Source: Morinoia aosen
Lineage: Eukaryota; Arthropoda; Malacostraca; Amphipoda; Talitridae
DNA length: 64,000 nucleotides
NCBI GenBank assembly: GCA_030386875.1
Contig: CM059557.1
Coordinates: forward strand, 55,816,514 to 55,880,513
Reading direction: 5' to 3'
Made by a program: the position numbers and the translations under genes. Positions 48,240 to 59,379 of this stretch are shown here, piece by piece. Under the pieces are notes generated by a model. It searched no databases. It was given only the letters and a program-made list of their open reading frames with translations, and was not told the origin of the DNA. Position 1 is the stretch's first letter. Each line of letters begins with the position of its first letter.

Positions 48240-48560
48240 CGCTTCCAGCGCGATCGTCATCAAAAACGAAACCAAACCTACCGCTATACCTCGTTAAATA
48301 CTCATTTGACGAAAAAAGTGTATAGAAGAAAAGTTGTTGATTTCGATGATATTACCATGATTGAAGCAACAAAAATTCGAAAATCGATGAGTAGCTGTTT
48401 ATTCGAGCGCATTCGTCATCAAAGACGAAACTAAACTTACCGCTATAAATCGCAAAATACTCATTTGAGACGGAAAGTGCATAGAAGAAAACTTGTTTAT
48501 TTTGATTCAATTAATTAGGTTCAGGCACCAAAAAGTGGAAAATCGATAACTGTCATATCC
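48240..48560. repeat. 159-bp direct duplication in the loop of the foldback
   Basis: GTCATCAAAAACGAAACC at 48256 and GTCATCAAAGACGAAACT at 48415 begin copies that share CTACCGCTATA, AATACTCATTTGA, GTGTATAGAAGAAAA/GTGCATAGAAGAAAA and AAAATCGAT. Both are inverted relative to 48100-48150, so the left inner arm can pair with either copy. Confidence 0.8.
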
Positions 48561-48714
48561 TTCAGATTTACCCAATAAAATAACAAAACGAAATCCTTGC
48601 AATAGATGTTTCAAACCGTTTTGCAAAGTAATGTAGACTAGTTGTAATAGCAAATGTTTTCAAAAGTATACCGAAAAAATAATTTCTCCGCAATATGGTT
48701 ATCATTTTCATGTT

Positions 48715-48768
48715 TTTCACACCAAAATACATACATAAAATACATAAAATACATAAAATACATTCGAT
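48715..48768. repeat. Short simple repeat, ~10-bp AAAATACAT unit
   Basis: Four to five tandem ATAAAATACAT-like words in the right arm of the foldback element, absent from the left arm. Confidence 0.85.
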
Positions 48769-49346
48769 AGGATCCGAAACCGGAGAGATGCGCTAACACG
48801 CAACCAACTATAAGATTGTTCGTGATTTTTTTCAAACATCTTAAAATAGAAGAAAAATGCAAAATTTGTGATGAACGGCGATTTGCATGCTAAATTGAAA
48901 TAAAATAATTAGCTTTGTAATATTTTACGACCTAAAAGCTCAATTAAAATAAAATTTTCAGTTATTTATGTTTAATTTATAAAAACTTTAAAATGCGCTT
49001 TCAACTATATATGATAGGTTTAATTTTTGTTAGCTGAAAATGTTTTATTTGTAAAAGTATAGAAATTTTATGTCCCCACTGTGTATAACTATTTATGCCA
49101 CAAAGTTTTGACACAGACCGTCCCTGACATCGGGAATTCAACGTAGTAAATTCACTTAGCGGGCCTGATTAAACGATGTAATTCAACATTTAGCTAATTT
49201 ACTTAGTATGAATAGGTTCTTTAGTTGATTATACATTTCTTTAAACGAATTATGACCTTATTTTCACGATAAAGTACGTATTGTTGGAAAGTATCGATGA
49301 AATATCGGCCAGATTTTGCCGCTACCGATATATCTGTACATCACTA

Positions 49347-50056
49347 GCCTACGATCACGCAACGTTTGCTAGTAGGAAGCTTCTCAATTCAAAATATAAT
49401 TCAACTCTAACTCATCAATAATGCTAATGTTCATCAGGTGATTAAGGAGTGTTATTCGGTTAGTATTTACTTTAATGCGTTCACGGAAATCACGACCTCT
49501 GTTTTAAAGAATCACTAAAAGAGCTCATATACGAACGCTTTACACGAATGACATTTTGCTCGCTGATACGTAATTTTCAAGCTATAACATGAATTACGTT
49601 CAGGTTAATTTAGCATTATATATTCGGCTGCATCGTACCTGCATTCTTGAAATACGCCCGATATTTTGGCGGTAACCATCAGTGTCAGTATGGCTAAGTT
49701 AAGTTATTTTAGGTTAGTTTATTCAGCTAACCTAACGTTACCTAATCTAATTTAACCTAGCATCACGTCATGCTGTATTACATCATATTTACGTGTCCGT
49801 TTCTCCGCTTTTATATACAAAATTCCTATAACTTCACAGGTTAATAACTTAAACATTATGCATCAGTGAGCAAAATATCATTCATTTAAAACGTTCTTAA
49901 ATGTGTTCCTTTGGAGATTCTTTGAAAGAGAATTCTTAATTTCCGCGAACGAATTTAGGTAAATATTGTTGTTTTTTTCTTTAAACATCGTTATTCCGTA
50001 ATTTTATAACGCAGCTCGTCAGATATTTATTGAAGTTTAATTTTCTTACTAATAAA
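49347..50056. other. Non-coding DNA between two hAT-like ends
   Basis: AT-rich. Contains TAGGTTAG ... CTAACCTAACGTTACCTAAT near 49710-49760, a small inverted pair of telomere-like words. Otherwise nothing was recognised. Confidence 0.45.
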
Positions 50057-50128
50057 TTGAAAACTAGTGATGTACAGATAATAGAAAAAGGCCGATACCG
50101 AAACTATCGGTACATCCAAATTGAAAAT
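50057..50128. mobile_element. 56-bp hAT relic with 8-bp target duplication
   Basis: The element is 50065-50120: TAGTGATGTACAGATAATAG, then AAAAAGGCCGATACCGAAAC, then TATCGGTACATCCAAA. Its left end equals the right terminus of the foldback at 46936-49346 over 15 bases; its right end is the eroded inverted counterpart. The flanks are TTGAAAAC (50057-50064) and TTGAAAAT (50121-50128), matching at 7 of 8 positions. It is little more than two fused termini. Confidence 0.6.
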
Positions 50129-52352
50129 ATTGCATATTGTTTCTTGTCAAAGGTTTCTCAAGTGGAATTATACTGCAACTTAGAAGTTTAAAGCTAAATT
50201 GTGTTAACACTTACTGTAAAATAAGAAAGGATTAATAGTGAATAAACACATCATTACTATTCATTACAATTCATTCACACTAAAAAATTATTCAGACGAC
50301 AAGGTTGAAGGCACTTGTTGTCTCAATCGTCACCTTCATCGGCGCTTGACAACATGCCATACCGGCATAACGTCTTCAATGGAATAAGAAACTCACTTGA
50401 GAGCGAACACCTTATACCTTTTCAGAGCAAAAATTGTTTCAAAAATAAGATACACTCTAACGTACTACACACTTGCACTGAAATACATTCTGACATTGCT
50501 TGAAACTTATTAAATGAGTCAGAAACCAGCACCACATCTGAGACGCACAACTGCCAAAACACAATTCAAATAACTGCCGCCGCCCGGCCGCCGTGAAACT
50601 TCGAAAGAGCTTGCCATCTTGCCGACCCGCGCGAGCAGTGTTGCCATCTCTAACTCGAGTGCAGATAAAATTTTTGGCTAAGATGAATAACAGGATAGTA
50701 TTATTTAAATAAATGATTAAATTGCATTTAAATACCTTATTACATTATAAATATCCGCAAGTTAAAGTTTTAGGTAAATTTACCAATTTTTTAGCTGACA
50801 GCTTTGACTAGCAAGTATTCCCCGGCAGCTACCAACTGTAATTTTCATGGCAAATGAATTTTGCTGTCTGAGAGTGCTCAAGAATGTTGGCATGTACGAT
50901 TTTCCATAAGAATGTTTTTTATTTTTCATTTGAGAGTAATTTGAACTCAATAGGTGAATCATTTCAAAAGTTACGAGTGGTAGACTGAAATCTAAAGTTG
51001 CACTCAAGAAATTCTAAAGAAATTTCTGTAGTTTCCAGAAGACCGTTCCCGTACAGTCTCCGCTGCAGCCTGACAGTATTATGTCCTATGAAAAGTTTAA
51101 CTTTTTAAGCTATTAGTGTCTTAAAAATTTATAATTATCGGCTTATTCAATGTATTCATCGTATTTTGATTTTTATCGTAGGTATCTCTCACTATTTCGA
51201 GACGGTATCTAAATAATAAACCGATGAACAGTTATTCTCCTATTAAACTATTGCATTTCTTTTAATATTGTTATCATTGTCACAATTTACTTCTGTCTGT
51301 AGGCTATTACGTGTAGTTTTTCATCCACGTATTCTTTAAGATTTTTGTCTATAATGGATCTGTCCAAATTGTGCGAGCATTGAATTAATTTTCGATTTAT
51401 CTGCAAGCCTTTTTTAAAATGAGCCAAGAGCTTGAAACGTTCATATGAATTCGTTTTTTAAATGGATCTTCTCTATCGCCTGCTTTACGGACTGTTTTTT
51501 CTTGTATGAGATTTGCTCATATAATTGTTCTGCCAATTATACATATTTTATTAGGCTTGATTGGAATAAAACATCCCCTCAGGGGGATACAACTATTGTA
51601 TATGTGGGAATTAGCGCTCCCAGGGGAAAAATGTGAGGGCCCGAGCTGAGAGTTAGGTAGGGCTTCTTTTTGTTGAAATAAAATGATTTTGTTGGGTTAC
51701 GGACCACCTTTTTTCGATTCACTACTGCACGGTTTTTCAGCACCTCGGACTTTTTTCCTCAACTTTTATCTTATTTCATGAACTTCTTTCTCATCTTACT
51801 CTCATATTCTGCTTAGATTCCTCATTCTCTTATCTCCATACTGAATAATGCCTTCCTCCTTCCTCTCCGATATGCTCTATTTGTTTGGCGGTTAGGGAGG
51901 CTTTAACAAACTTATAATCTAATCTGGAATAAAACATCCTATTCATAGAGGCCTGAATATTTTAATTTTCATCTCAGTGTGAAAGGTTTTATAATTAGTA
52001 AAGCAAAAATGTAAAATTTCAGAATAGCTTTTTATATTTATTTCATTATTATTTTGTTCATTTCATTTCAAAATTAAGAGGTTATTTAACATAGATTAAT
52101 TTTAGTTGCTTGAGGGCATGAGAAACAAGTGCCAGAAAAACACGGTATCAGCGATTCTGAGCCAGATGGCCGTCCTTGGCCAAGTCAACCTCGAATCGCT
52201 ACTAGATACCGCGAGTTAAAGACGGTGTATGGACGGGAGGCCGCGGATGGCAGTGCCGATCATAACATGCTCGTAAATTGGGCGGTGTACCGTTGTTTTA
52301 TCGGTCGGATGGCCGAATGACCAATAAATCGCGGATAATAAGCCCTGTCAAC
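50129..52352. other. Non-coding DNA, nothing recognised
   Basis: CAGTGTTGCCATCTCTAACT at 50636 looks like a hAT-type terminus, but no partner was found. Frames of 60-75 codons (50315-50503, 50780-51007, 51445-51636, 52129-52320) have no motif. GC-richer near 50570-50640 and 52130-52330. Confidence 0.4.
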
Positions 52353-52393
52353 CATATTCCACCGGTGCACCGTCCTCGATTTTCAATAAGGTT
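52353..52393 (-). repeat. 41-bp inverted repeat, right copy
   Basis: Reverse complement of 45849-45889 at 40 of 41 positions (CCTT in place of CCCT near the outer end). Similarity stops sharply on both sides in both copies. No target duplication flanks the pair. Confidence 0.9.
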
Positions 52394-53589
52394 GTCGTTT
52401 CATGCATGTTTTTCAGGTTTTATACGTAGCACCAATGCGCAATAATAGTTGCCCCAGATCGGCACGATTCTCTTCGCCTCCACCCAGGCTAGCTGAAGAA
52501 TTATGGCCAACTTTTTTTCATTTTCCGCAACGAAGAGAAACTTCAGACTCGTTCTTCGGGACCCGTACTCTTGACCTTTCAGTTGAAAATGGCGAGCGCC
52601 ATATGCTCCCAGCCACGATGGTCATGGCAGTCAAAGTTTAGCCGTGCTTTGTGGGTCCTCGATATTGAGCTCCATTCAGAATTTCGCTGATGAGCTATCT
52701 TCAAAAATCGACCGGAAATTGTTTACTCTTGATGGCGAGTGCTCCTATGCACATTTAGGAGCTAAAGTTTCTGCTACACCGGTACTAACTCGTTTTGTCA
52801 TCATGTGTGGTACACTTGTCCGCATGCGAGAGCAATAACAATTATTCATGCTAAAAAATCTAATTCTATAGTGGCCTCACCGATTCAGTCCCTCTAAAAC
52901 CTTCGCATTTTTCTATCCCACAAATTCCTGAAGTGACCCTCAACGTTTTATTTAAATATGAACGCTATTTTAGACACAAGTCCTCCAATTGTACTTTTTC
53001 TGTCGCATGAGAAAGTTAGGCAATGCGGGCAAATCGCGGTGAGCCAGGCGTACCCAAGACCATTTCATGAATTTTAACATGGCCTTCGACCTTTGCTGAG
53101 TTTTACCTTTCGGTCCATTCCTGCAGTCACGTAATATCAGCGGTTGTATATTGCAGGGCGATGCACTGCTAGGGTCGCTTGTAAAATGTATAAGGGCGTA
53201 GTCACTTGGGCTCAGAGTTACGTGAGCAGACAGTATATAATACAGACTAACGGATCACATTTCTTATTTATGCGACAGGTTTTCATCCTGAGCTCTCCTA
53301 ACTGCGCAGAAATACATGGGCTGATGTCAAATATGCCAAAGGAATTCTTTTCAGAGCCTAAAGTGTGGAAAATAGGAACGGAATTGAGTTATTCGGAGGT
53401 GTACTGATCTCCAATGTTGATGATTGATGCCGTCTTGTATTTTCGGAGGCGTTCGTTCTACCTAAAGAGATGAGTGTTCGCAGTAGATAAAACACGGTCA
53501 TCTTAGGTGGAAATTTGAAGGCACTGGTAAGCTCAAGACGTCTCCTCAATGTTCAATGAAGATGTATGCGAATAAAATATATTTAAATT
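52394..53589. other. Non-coding DNA, nothing recognised
   Basis: Plus-strand frames of 64-87 codons (52402-52641, 52644-52838, 53144-53407) show no domain motif and no matching splice sites. Less AT-rich than average. Confidence 0.35.
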
Positions 53590-53955
53590 ATACGAAAGAA
53601 ATGTCCCTCAGAAGCAATAGTCCTTCTCGGGTGTAATTGGTGACGTCTAGACGTAATGGTTGTCTCTAATAAGTAATGGTCTCTCCTGAAGGTGATGACT
53701 GTCTCTAAGTGTTTCGTAGTGGTTCTTTGAAATAAATGACTGCTCTTTTTAAAGTAACTAATACTTCCAGAAAGTAATTGTTATCTTGCAGGTTATTCCC
53801 TCGTATAAAACGGGTCGATCCTCGAAACAATGACTTTCTTTGAAAGTCAAAGCGTCTCCACCTAAGTAATGGTTGCTCGTTGAAAATCTCGATCGCTTAT
53901 AGGACAAAATGGCTATCTATGAAAAATACTGATTGCCTCTACTAAAATGAAATAT
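53590..53955. repeat. Degenerate short tandem array (GTAATGGTTGTCTCT-like)
   Basis: Words such as GTAATGGTTGTCTCTAATAA, GTAATGGTCTCTCC, GGTGATGACTGTCTCTAAG, AAATGACTGCTCTTT, AGTAATTGTTATCTTGC and AAGTAATGGTTGCTCGTTGA recur every 25-35 bases over about 360 bp. Indels make the period irregular. An old satellite-like array. Confidence 0.6.
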
Positions 53956-54340
53956 TTATTGATTTATATATATGTTGTTCTGAGGTTTTCATGCCCTCAG
54001 TTACTTTGGCTAGTTAATTCTAGCTTTACTCTTAAATAAGCACTAAGATTGCGTTTTTAGTTGACTAAACAATCATTGCTCTGAAGATTAATGTTGCTAA
54101 GAATGTAAATTGTTGTTAAATTCTTAAAAATGTGAGGAGGAAACTGAATTAATTTTAATTAATCTATTCTCTTTAGACCCAATGCATGAATATTCATGCC
54201 TGGTTAACGTTATATTTCTTCATTTATGAATCCAGGGGTGTATTTTTTCCTGATAACAATTAAAAGTGGACATTTGTGGGTAAATGGACAGATGCAAAAC
54301 GTTAAAGTGGGGTTTTAGGGCTGTAGTTGAAAACTCGCAA
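53956..54340. other. Non-coding DNA, nothing recognised
   Basis: Very AT-rich link between the degenerate array and the telomere-like tract; no frame or element was seen. Confidence 0.5.
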
Positions 54341-54475
54341 ACAAACCTAACCTAATCTAACCTCAACCCTACCTAACCTAACCCAACCCAACCTAAGCTA
54401 ACCTAACCTGATTTAACCTCACCCCCACCTAACCTAAGCTAACCCAACCAAACCTATCTAAAGGTATCGCAGCCT
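54341..54475. repeat. Degenerate telomere-like (CCTAA)n tract
   Basis: About 135 bp built from AACCTAACCT, AACCTAACCCAACCCAACCT, AAGCTAACCTAACCT and similar 5- to 6-base words. CCTAA/TTAGG is the ancestral insect telomere motif. An interstitial tract can arise by break repair or chromosome fusion, or may simply be a simple-sequence expansion. Confidence 0.75.
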
Positions 54476-55659
54476 ACCCTAACTTAATCAGTATGATTAC
54501 GGTTATGAAAACTTGAACTGGATGGAAATTTAATTAAGAATTTGCACGTATAATGTGTTCCCCAGAAAGCACCCTACTCATTTTTGGCTCCATGTTTTCC
54601 TCACACTCGTTTAAAACAGCATTATAATTCTCAAACATAACTTGACGTAAAACTGAGGTATACTGAAACAAGAATATCGCAAATCATCAGTCAAAAACTG
54701 ATATCGTACTTTGATAAAGCCATTTAAAGCCAGCGTTCACTTAACGCTGTGCATGTACGTGAGAAGTCCTTTTAGAAATTATTCTGTATCGATATGAATT
54801 TTCAACGTTTTGCTTGGTTAACCAGAGGGAAAGGCTTAGACAACTGGCTTTATGTATCTCTACAAAATACTGTGTCATTGCTTAATAGCTAAGGAAAAAC
54901 TGCTGTTTTATTCGAGTGCTGGGAAAACATTTTTCTTCATCAGCAAATAATTAACTTCGTTCCCTAATTTTCAGCATTACGTGGTCTAAAAATAAACGGA
55001 ATTTTGTTTTTCCGTTTCTAAGCTCCGTCTGACCGAACAATGGCCCAAATATCCATTAATTGAAGGCTAATGGGAAAAGAAGTGGAACTGTTACGCAACC
55101 GGACGATAATTACTGTAACTGCTCACAAAAAATCCTTGAGAGCCGACCAAACAGCTCGCTTAAATAGCGTTAATACATCAGGCCAGAGCAGCAGAAGCCT
55201 TCAGGCGGATTTGGACTAAAGGATCTTTCTAATATAAGTCTAAGATATTAGGCGCGAGCGAAATTTTACGCTTGAAAGAACATTTTGTTCTTCGCGAACA
55301 CCAATTTTTCTCGGAAATATACATCAATGGAAGCTGCGTTGGATAATTCCATCGGGAATACTCGGATAAAAGTGGATCGGGGAATCTGTGTTAGCTGAGA
55401 GGGGCAAAAATGATTAGTTTTGCCCAGCAAAGATCGACGAAATCGAATTGGAACAAGATGAGAAGTGGTGATGAGAAACACCTTACGTCCCTTATTGCTT
55501 TGAAATAACTTCGGAAATTACATAATGCAATGAGTTTTGTTCCTTGTGATTTTTTTTGTTGACATTCATGGCTGACAAATGAAAGCAGTTACGGTTGGAT
55601 ATTCGCCTGACGCTTCAGACTTTGGAATTCAACGATTTCTGTACAGCATTTTTTTTAGG
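54476..55659. other. Non-coding DNA, nothing recognised
   Basis: Only a 71-codon minus-strand frame (55266-55481) without recognisable motif. Confidence 0.45.
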
Positions 55660-55935
55660 AATCGACGACTCCACAGCTCCAAGACTCTATGACTCTTAAA
55701 TATAGTGATTTAGTGGCACCGTGATTCTATCGCAAGGATTTAATTCTTCATAGGTCGAGGGTTCCACCATCCAATAACTTAATGGTCGCAGGACTTCGTC
55801 ATTCAGAGAATGGATGATTCAATGTTTCCATAATCCATTAGTTCCATCGTACAATGACTTCATCATTCAAGAGTTTAAATACTCAATGACTCCATCATTC
55901 AACGACTTCATCTTTTAATGACTCTGTCATTGATC
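55660..55935. repeat. Degenerate short tandem array (AATGACTCCATCATTC-like)
   Basis: Words such as GACGACTCCACAG, CAATAACTTAATGGTCGC, GGACTTCGTCATTCA, ACAATGACTTCATCATTCAA, TCAATGACTCCATCATTCAA, CGACTTCATC and AATGACTCTGTCATTG recur every 16-20 bases. The last third is the most regular. Confidence 0.65.
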
Positions 55936-57554
55936 TTAAGAGCGATTGTTTTCTATTGGCTTTAACGAAATGCGTTTTGCAATGACGGTTTAAAGAAAAA
56001 TTATAAATCGTTTGGAATCACGTATTCTAAAAAAACGTATTCATTCAAGTCGGTAAGTATAGAAAAGAATGAACTAACTTCTGATAACTTGAACGCCTGA
56101 AAGCTTGTGATGAAGTTTCCGAGCTGCAGGCTCCGCTATACCATTCAAGTTTTCCTTCTAAAACATTCATATTCTGACACGAAAACAAATTCTTTTCAAA
56201 TGAAAAGGGAAAAAAAGGAAATTTGTAGTCTTTTTCAGGCTTTCTGGTATTCATCTTACTGTATGTGACATAAAAAAAACATTCAAGCAACACCGTCGTG
56301 TAATATGTCTCATTTATTTTCATTTGGAGCTTGTAGTTTTCAGAGTAATACTTCTTGTAACGGTGACGAAGAGATGCAGGCAGGCATCAAATGACCAGCG
56401 ACCTTTTTTTACACAGCTGTAAGAGACAAGTTCTCCTAAATGAAAGACTAAAAAATGTTGCTGATTTCCTTTCGCAACAGTTCATTCGCCATTAGACAAG
56501 CCCTGCAATTTAATGACAGTTGATGGTAAAATTCCCTTAGATGAAACAAATTTTTCAAGCAGTTCTACTTGGTAACATGGCGTTCGAGCGTGGGAGTTAT
56601 TTTTTTCCAAAACAGTTCGACAAAACACTGAAGGTTGAGGTATTCAAGGAAGGAACTTGGACAAAAACTTTCAGGGAAGAAAGTTTTACTTTAGATTTTT
56701 CGAGTTCAGAGCTGCCGAACAAAGAAACCCTCTACAGACTTTCCATCTTCCTCGAATCTTGTCGATGGAAAAGATCTGTCATGCCCTATAAAGAGGTGGT
56801 ACCTTTTGCCGCTTGCATTGTAGACAAGGAATCCGTCTAATAGGTTAGAAAACATTGCTGTTGTGTGTGTTTTGTTCGGTGTAGCTTTTACTGACGTAAC
56901 AAACGTTGTATGGCCACCTCCTGATGTTAGAGAGCTTGGCTCTCATTTAATTAGACTTGGATTTCCAATGGCAGCTCCACTGATCAAATCAGAACTATCT
57001 GGAAATTCATGCTCCAAATATCAATTCAAGCGGGTTTAAATGCGTTTCCAATCAATCTACCATTTAGGTAATTTTACAGCTTTATGTCCCTAAAAACTGG
57101 CAGCCAGGAAATAAAAAACATACTCGTAACGAAAGAGATCGCAGGACTGTCGGTTGTTCATTCTAAATAAAATATGGATCGAATATTGTGGTCTCCTCAG
57201 CGATATATCACACAATGAGACTCGTGACACGTTTGACTGACTATGAGTGGGCATCATCAGGCTACAAAGGAAATGACTGCTAAAATATGTACAGTAGTAA
57301 AAACTAAAGCTTATGTTAAGAGAGCAGAAATTCATAAATTTGAGGGACGGTGGACAAATATTAACGAAGGCCACTAGCATATATGACGCGAGGTTACCTA
57401 GCTATGCCAAGAATAAAATTCCATAAAAAACTGGGATATGGATTATGGTGAAACAAATCCTCAATTTACATTTCCTCTTACTCTAATAATTTTTGAGAGT
57501 AGTTTAGGTGGTCGTGGAGGATTTTTGAAGTTCACACTTACGACGGAGAGTTGT
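55936..57554. other. Unassigned DNA with a 99-codon plus-strand frame
   Basis: The frame 56541-56840 has an ATG start (MKQIFQAVLLGNMAFERG) and is mixed in charge, with FDKTLKVEVFKEGTW; no family was recognised. Minus-strand frames at 56045-56323 and 57090-57380 are Phe/Cys-rich and probably chance. Confidence 0.3.
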
Positions 57555-57608
57555 GTGAACTCTAACTCTATGTTAGAGTTCAACTCTAACTCTATGAGAG
57601 TTAGAGTC
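57555..57608. repeat. Self-complementary AACTCTAACTCT cluster
   Basis: AACTCTAACTCTA, TGTTAGAGTT, CAACTCTAACTCTATGAGAG and TTAGAGTC follow each other. The last part forms a perfect 10-bp stem (CTCTAACTCT / AGAGTTAGAG) with a 3-base loop. Confidence 0.85.
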
Positions 57609-57915
57609 GATTCATATTTTCTGCAGCGTGTTGTGAGATCAGAGAAAGCGTCACTTGCGTCAAGAAGGAGCCAGTAGGTAATGACTGGAAGAGGAATAAT
57701 TTAGTTCTCATTATGTATTTACTCTCATACGAAATGACCACGAAGAGGGCTAAGCTAACGTGATTTCTAAATGCTTAGGATGGGTATGAAAATCGCTGAG
57801 AGTTTTTATTTAATGATGACGTTACAGTAATTATTATTATTAATTAAGCGGCTGGCAGAGCGTTACGCGTCACTGTTTAACCAAACGCGTACAGGCGTCT
57901 GAGCGCAGCAGCTCG
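57609..57915. other. Non-coding DNA, becoming CpG-richer
   Basis: AT-rich to about 57845, then a CpG-containing patch (ACGCGTCAC, AACGCGTACAGGCGTCTGAG) that leads into the half-site palindrome. Confidence 0.4.
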
Positions 57916-57945
57916 AGGTCATTCGGTCAGCCTTGACCGTGACCT
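57916..57945. promoter_or_regulatory. Cluster of four nuclear-receptor-like half-sites
   Basis: AGGTCA (57916-57921), CGGTCA (57924-57929), TTGACCG (57933-57939) and TGACCT (57940-57945) form a 30-bp imperfect palindrome. AGGTCA is the core half-site of most nuclear receptors, including insect EcR/USP and FTZ-F1-type proteins. The site sits in a small CpG-richer patch. Function is inferred from sequence only; no adjacent gene was identified. Confidence 0.35.
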
Positions 57946-59004
57946 GCTCTACAACTGACTCCCTCGACAAGTGCGGGAGTTCATATGGACAACGCAAACG
58001 GGCGGGAAACCCCTAATGAGATAGTGGTCAACCCTACAATAGTTTTACAGATTTTTCAATGTAACATACTTGGAACGCGTTGCTTCTGTTCGAATACGAG
58101 TGTATCCCCTTATTGCTCACAGTTACCTTTAAACGAACTCGAGCATATTATCCGAGTGTCGTGTTTGTTTATTCTTAATTTCATTTAATATGTTTTTAAA
58201 GAGAAAATTTCCCTGTATTCCAGCGAATTCCTGATGTTTATTTTGTTACATGAAAAACATTTTATTCAACTGTTAGTTTATGAGCTACTGGAACTCCTTA
58301 AAACGTTCGATATTTCTTGATACCAGGCTTATTTAGTTTCCTCAAATCACTCCAGTAGGAGACTATCTTCATTTATTTTTGCGATCAATAATTTGTTGTC
58401 TCCAATTTTCATTAAAGTCTTACGTATACAACATTGAAATTTGCGCACAGCAAAAAGCACACCACGGTTTGAAACAGTCGAACTAAAGTATAAAATATTC
58501 ACTCGTGCAAAACATTCACGTAAACTACTTCACTCAGAAGAAACATGCTTGGTGTATTCTTTGTTGCGCATGCTCGCAACTCTTGACGAACTTGAGGACA
58601 GTTTGTCTCGTTCTTTTATGGCCAGTAACTCTTGAGCTCATTTGGACGTCTCACTTCTACCTGTCCGCGCAAACTGGGCAACTTCAACAACAAACTATGA
58701 ACTTCATTCTTTGCAACTAAACTTCACGATGCAAATCATATGTCCGTGAACTTGAAGACACATTTCATTCCAGAGAAGCGTTTCCATCTAGTCTCATTCG
58801 AAAAATTAGGCAGTCATTTTCAGAAGATGTGCTAACTTAGACCATTTCATTACTGAGGGGCAACTGTAGGTCTACCGCCCGTGTAAAACGTGTGGAGGGA
58901 AGTGAACCCTCCTCTCGTACTGCGTAAATCGCACGGAAAGCTCAATTCTGCAGTCCTCAACCCTCTGTGAGGCTTCCCAGGTTACTAAATGCTCGCTATC
59001 AACT
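57946..59004. other. Non-coding DNA, nothing recognised
   Basis: Plus-strand frames of 64-71 codons (57985-58188, 58441-58635, 58505-58720) lack motifs. A GC-richer patch at 58850-58985 has no clear frame. Confidence 0.4.
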
Positions 59005-59379
59005 TTGCAATTTCTCTGTTTTTATTCCGAATTTGTTTCAGGATCAGTGACTAAATACGCATTTTATCAGGTAACTTGTATGAATTCCCTGAATAAATAT
59101 TTAAATGGTGATGTATTGATATTGCGAACTAATAGTCAGGATAAGTCGGTGAGAACTAACAAAAATAATACTTCAAATGTTGCTATAAGTTTTGTCTACA
59201 TTCCACTGCCGGTGAAATTCTCAAGTTGCAAATCTATTCAATCTGAATACCAGAAGGTAACGCTTGTCAAAAAGAAATTTGATGGAAAACTTTTCATGGG
59301 CTTTCTCTACCGGCCTCCTCTAATAGAACTAATTTTAAAGTTGGAGTATTTTTCGAAAAGTTGTAAAATTGTTTTATAA
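59005..59379 (+). pseudogene. LINE endonuclease (APE-type) fragment
   Basis: Plus-strand frame of 124 codons. From about 59150 it reads NNTSNVAISFVYIPLPVKFS, then KKKFDGKLFMGFLYRPP, and ends LKLEYFSKSCKIVL before TAA. In CR1/Jockey-like LINEs the endonuclease has a GGVAIYV-like strand, a strand ending in GV-x-YRPP, and a KIVLxGDFN-like strand at the same spacing. The usual GDFN is lost here and the upstream part is not recognisable, so it is an inactive fragment. It may belong to the same broad group as the RT at 36.4-38.6 kb. Confidence 0.5.

Larger units (their letters stand above)
46936..49346. mobile_element. 2.4-kb foldback element with hAT-like ends
   Basis: The right end, read inward, is TAGTGATGTACAGATATATC followed by GGTAGCGGCAAAATCTGGCC; the left is AGGCGATGTATTGGTATCGG then AAAATCCGGCC. 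A TAGTG start and GATATCGG-like subterminal words are hAT features. The arms pair over almost the whole length: outer 46936-47170 with 49108-49346, middle 47448-47530 with 48760-48848, inner 48012-48150 with 48428-48578. The left arm is about 0.3 kb longer, mainly because of minisatellite array (c). There is no transposase. No 8-bp duplication is visible (TATTGATG against GCCTACGA), so the ends are eroded or rearranged. Confidence 0.7.

Noticed and set aside
50636..50656. CAGTGTTGCCATCTCTAACT as the end of another hAT element
   Set aside because: No inverted partner or 8-bp duplication could be found by eye.
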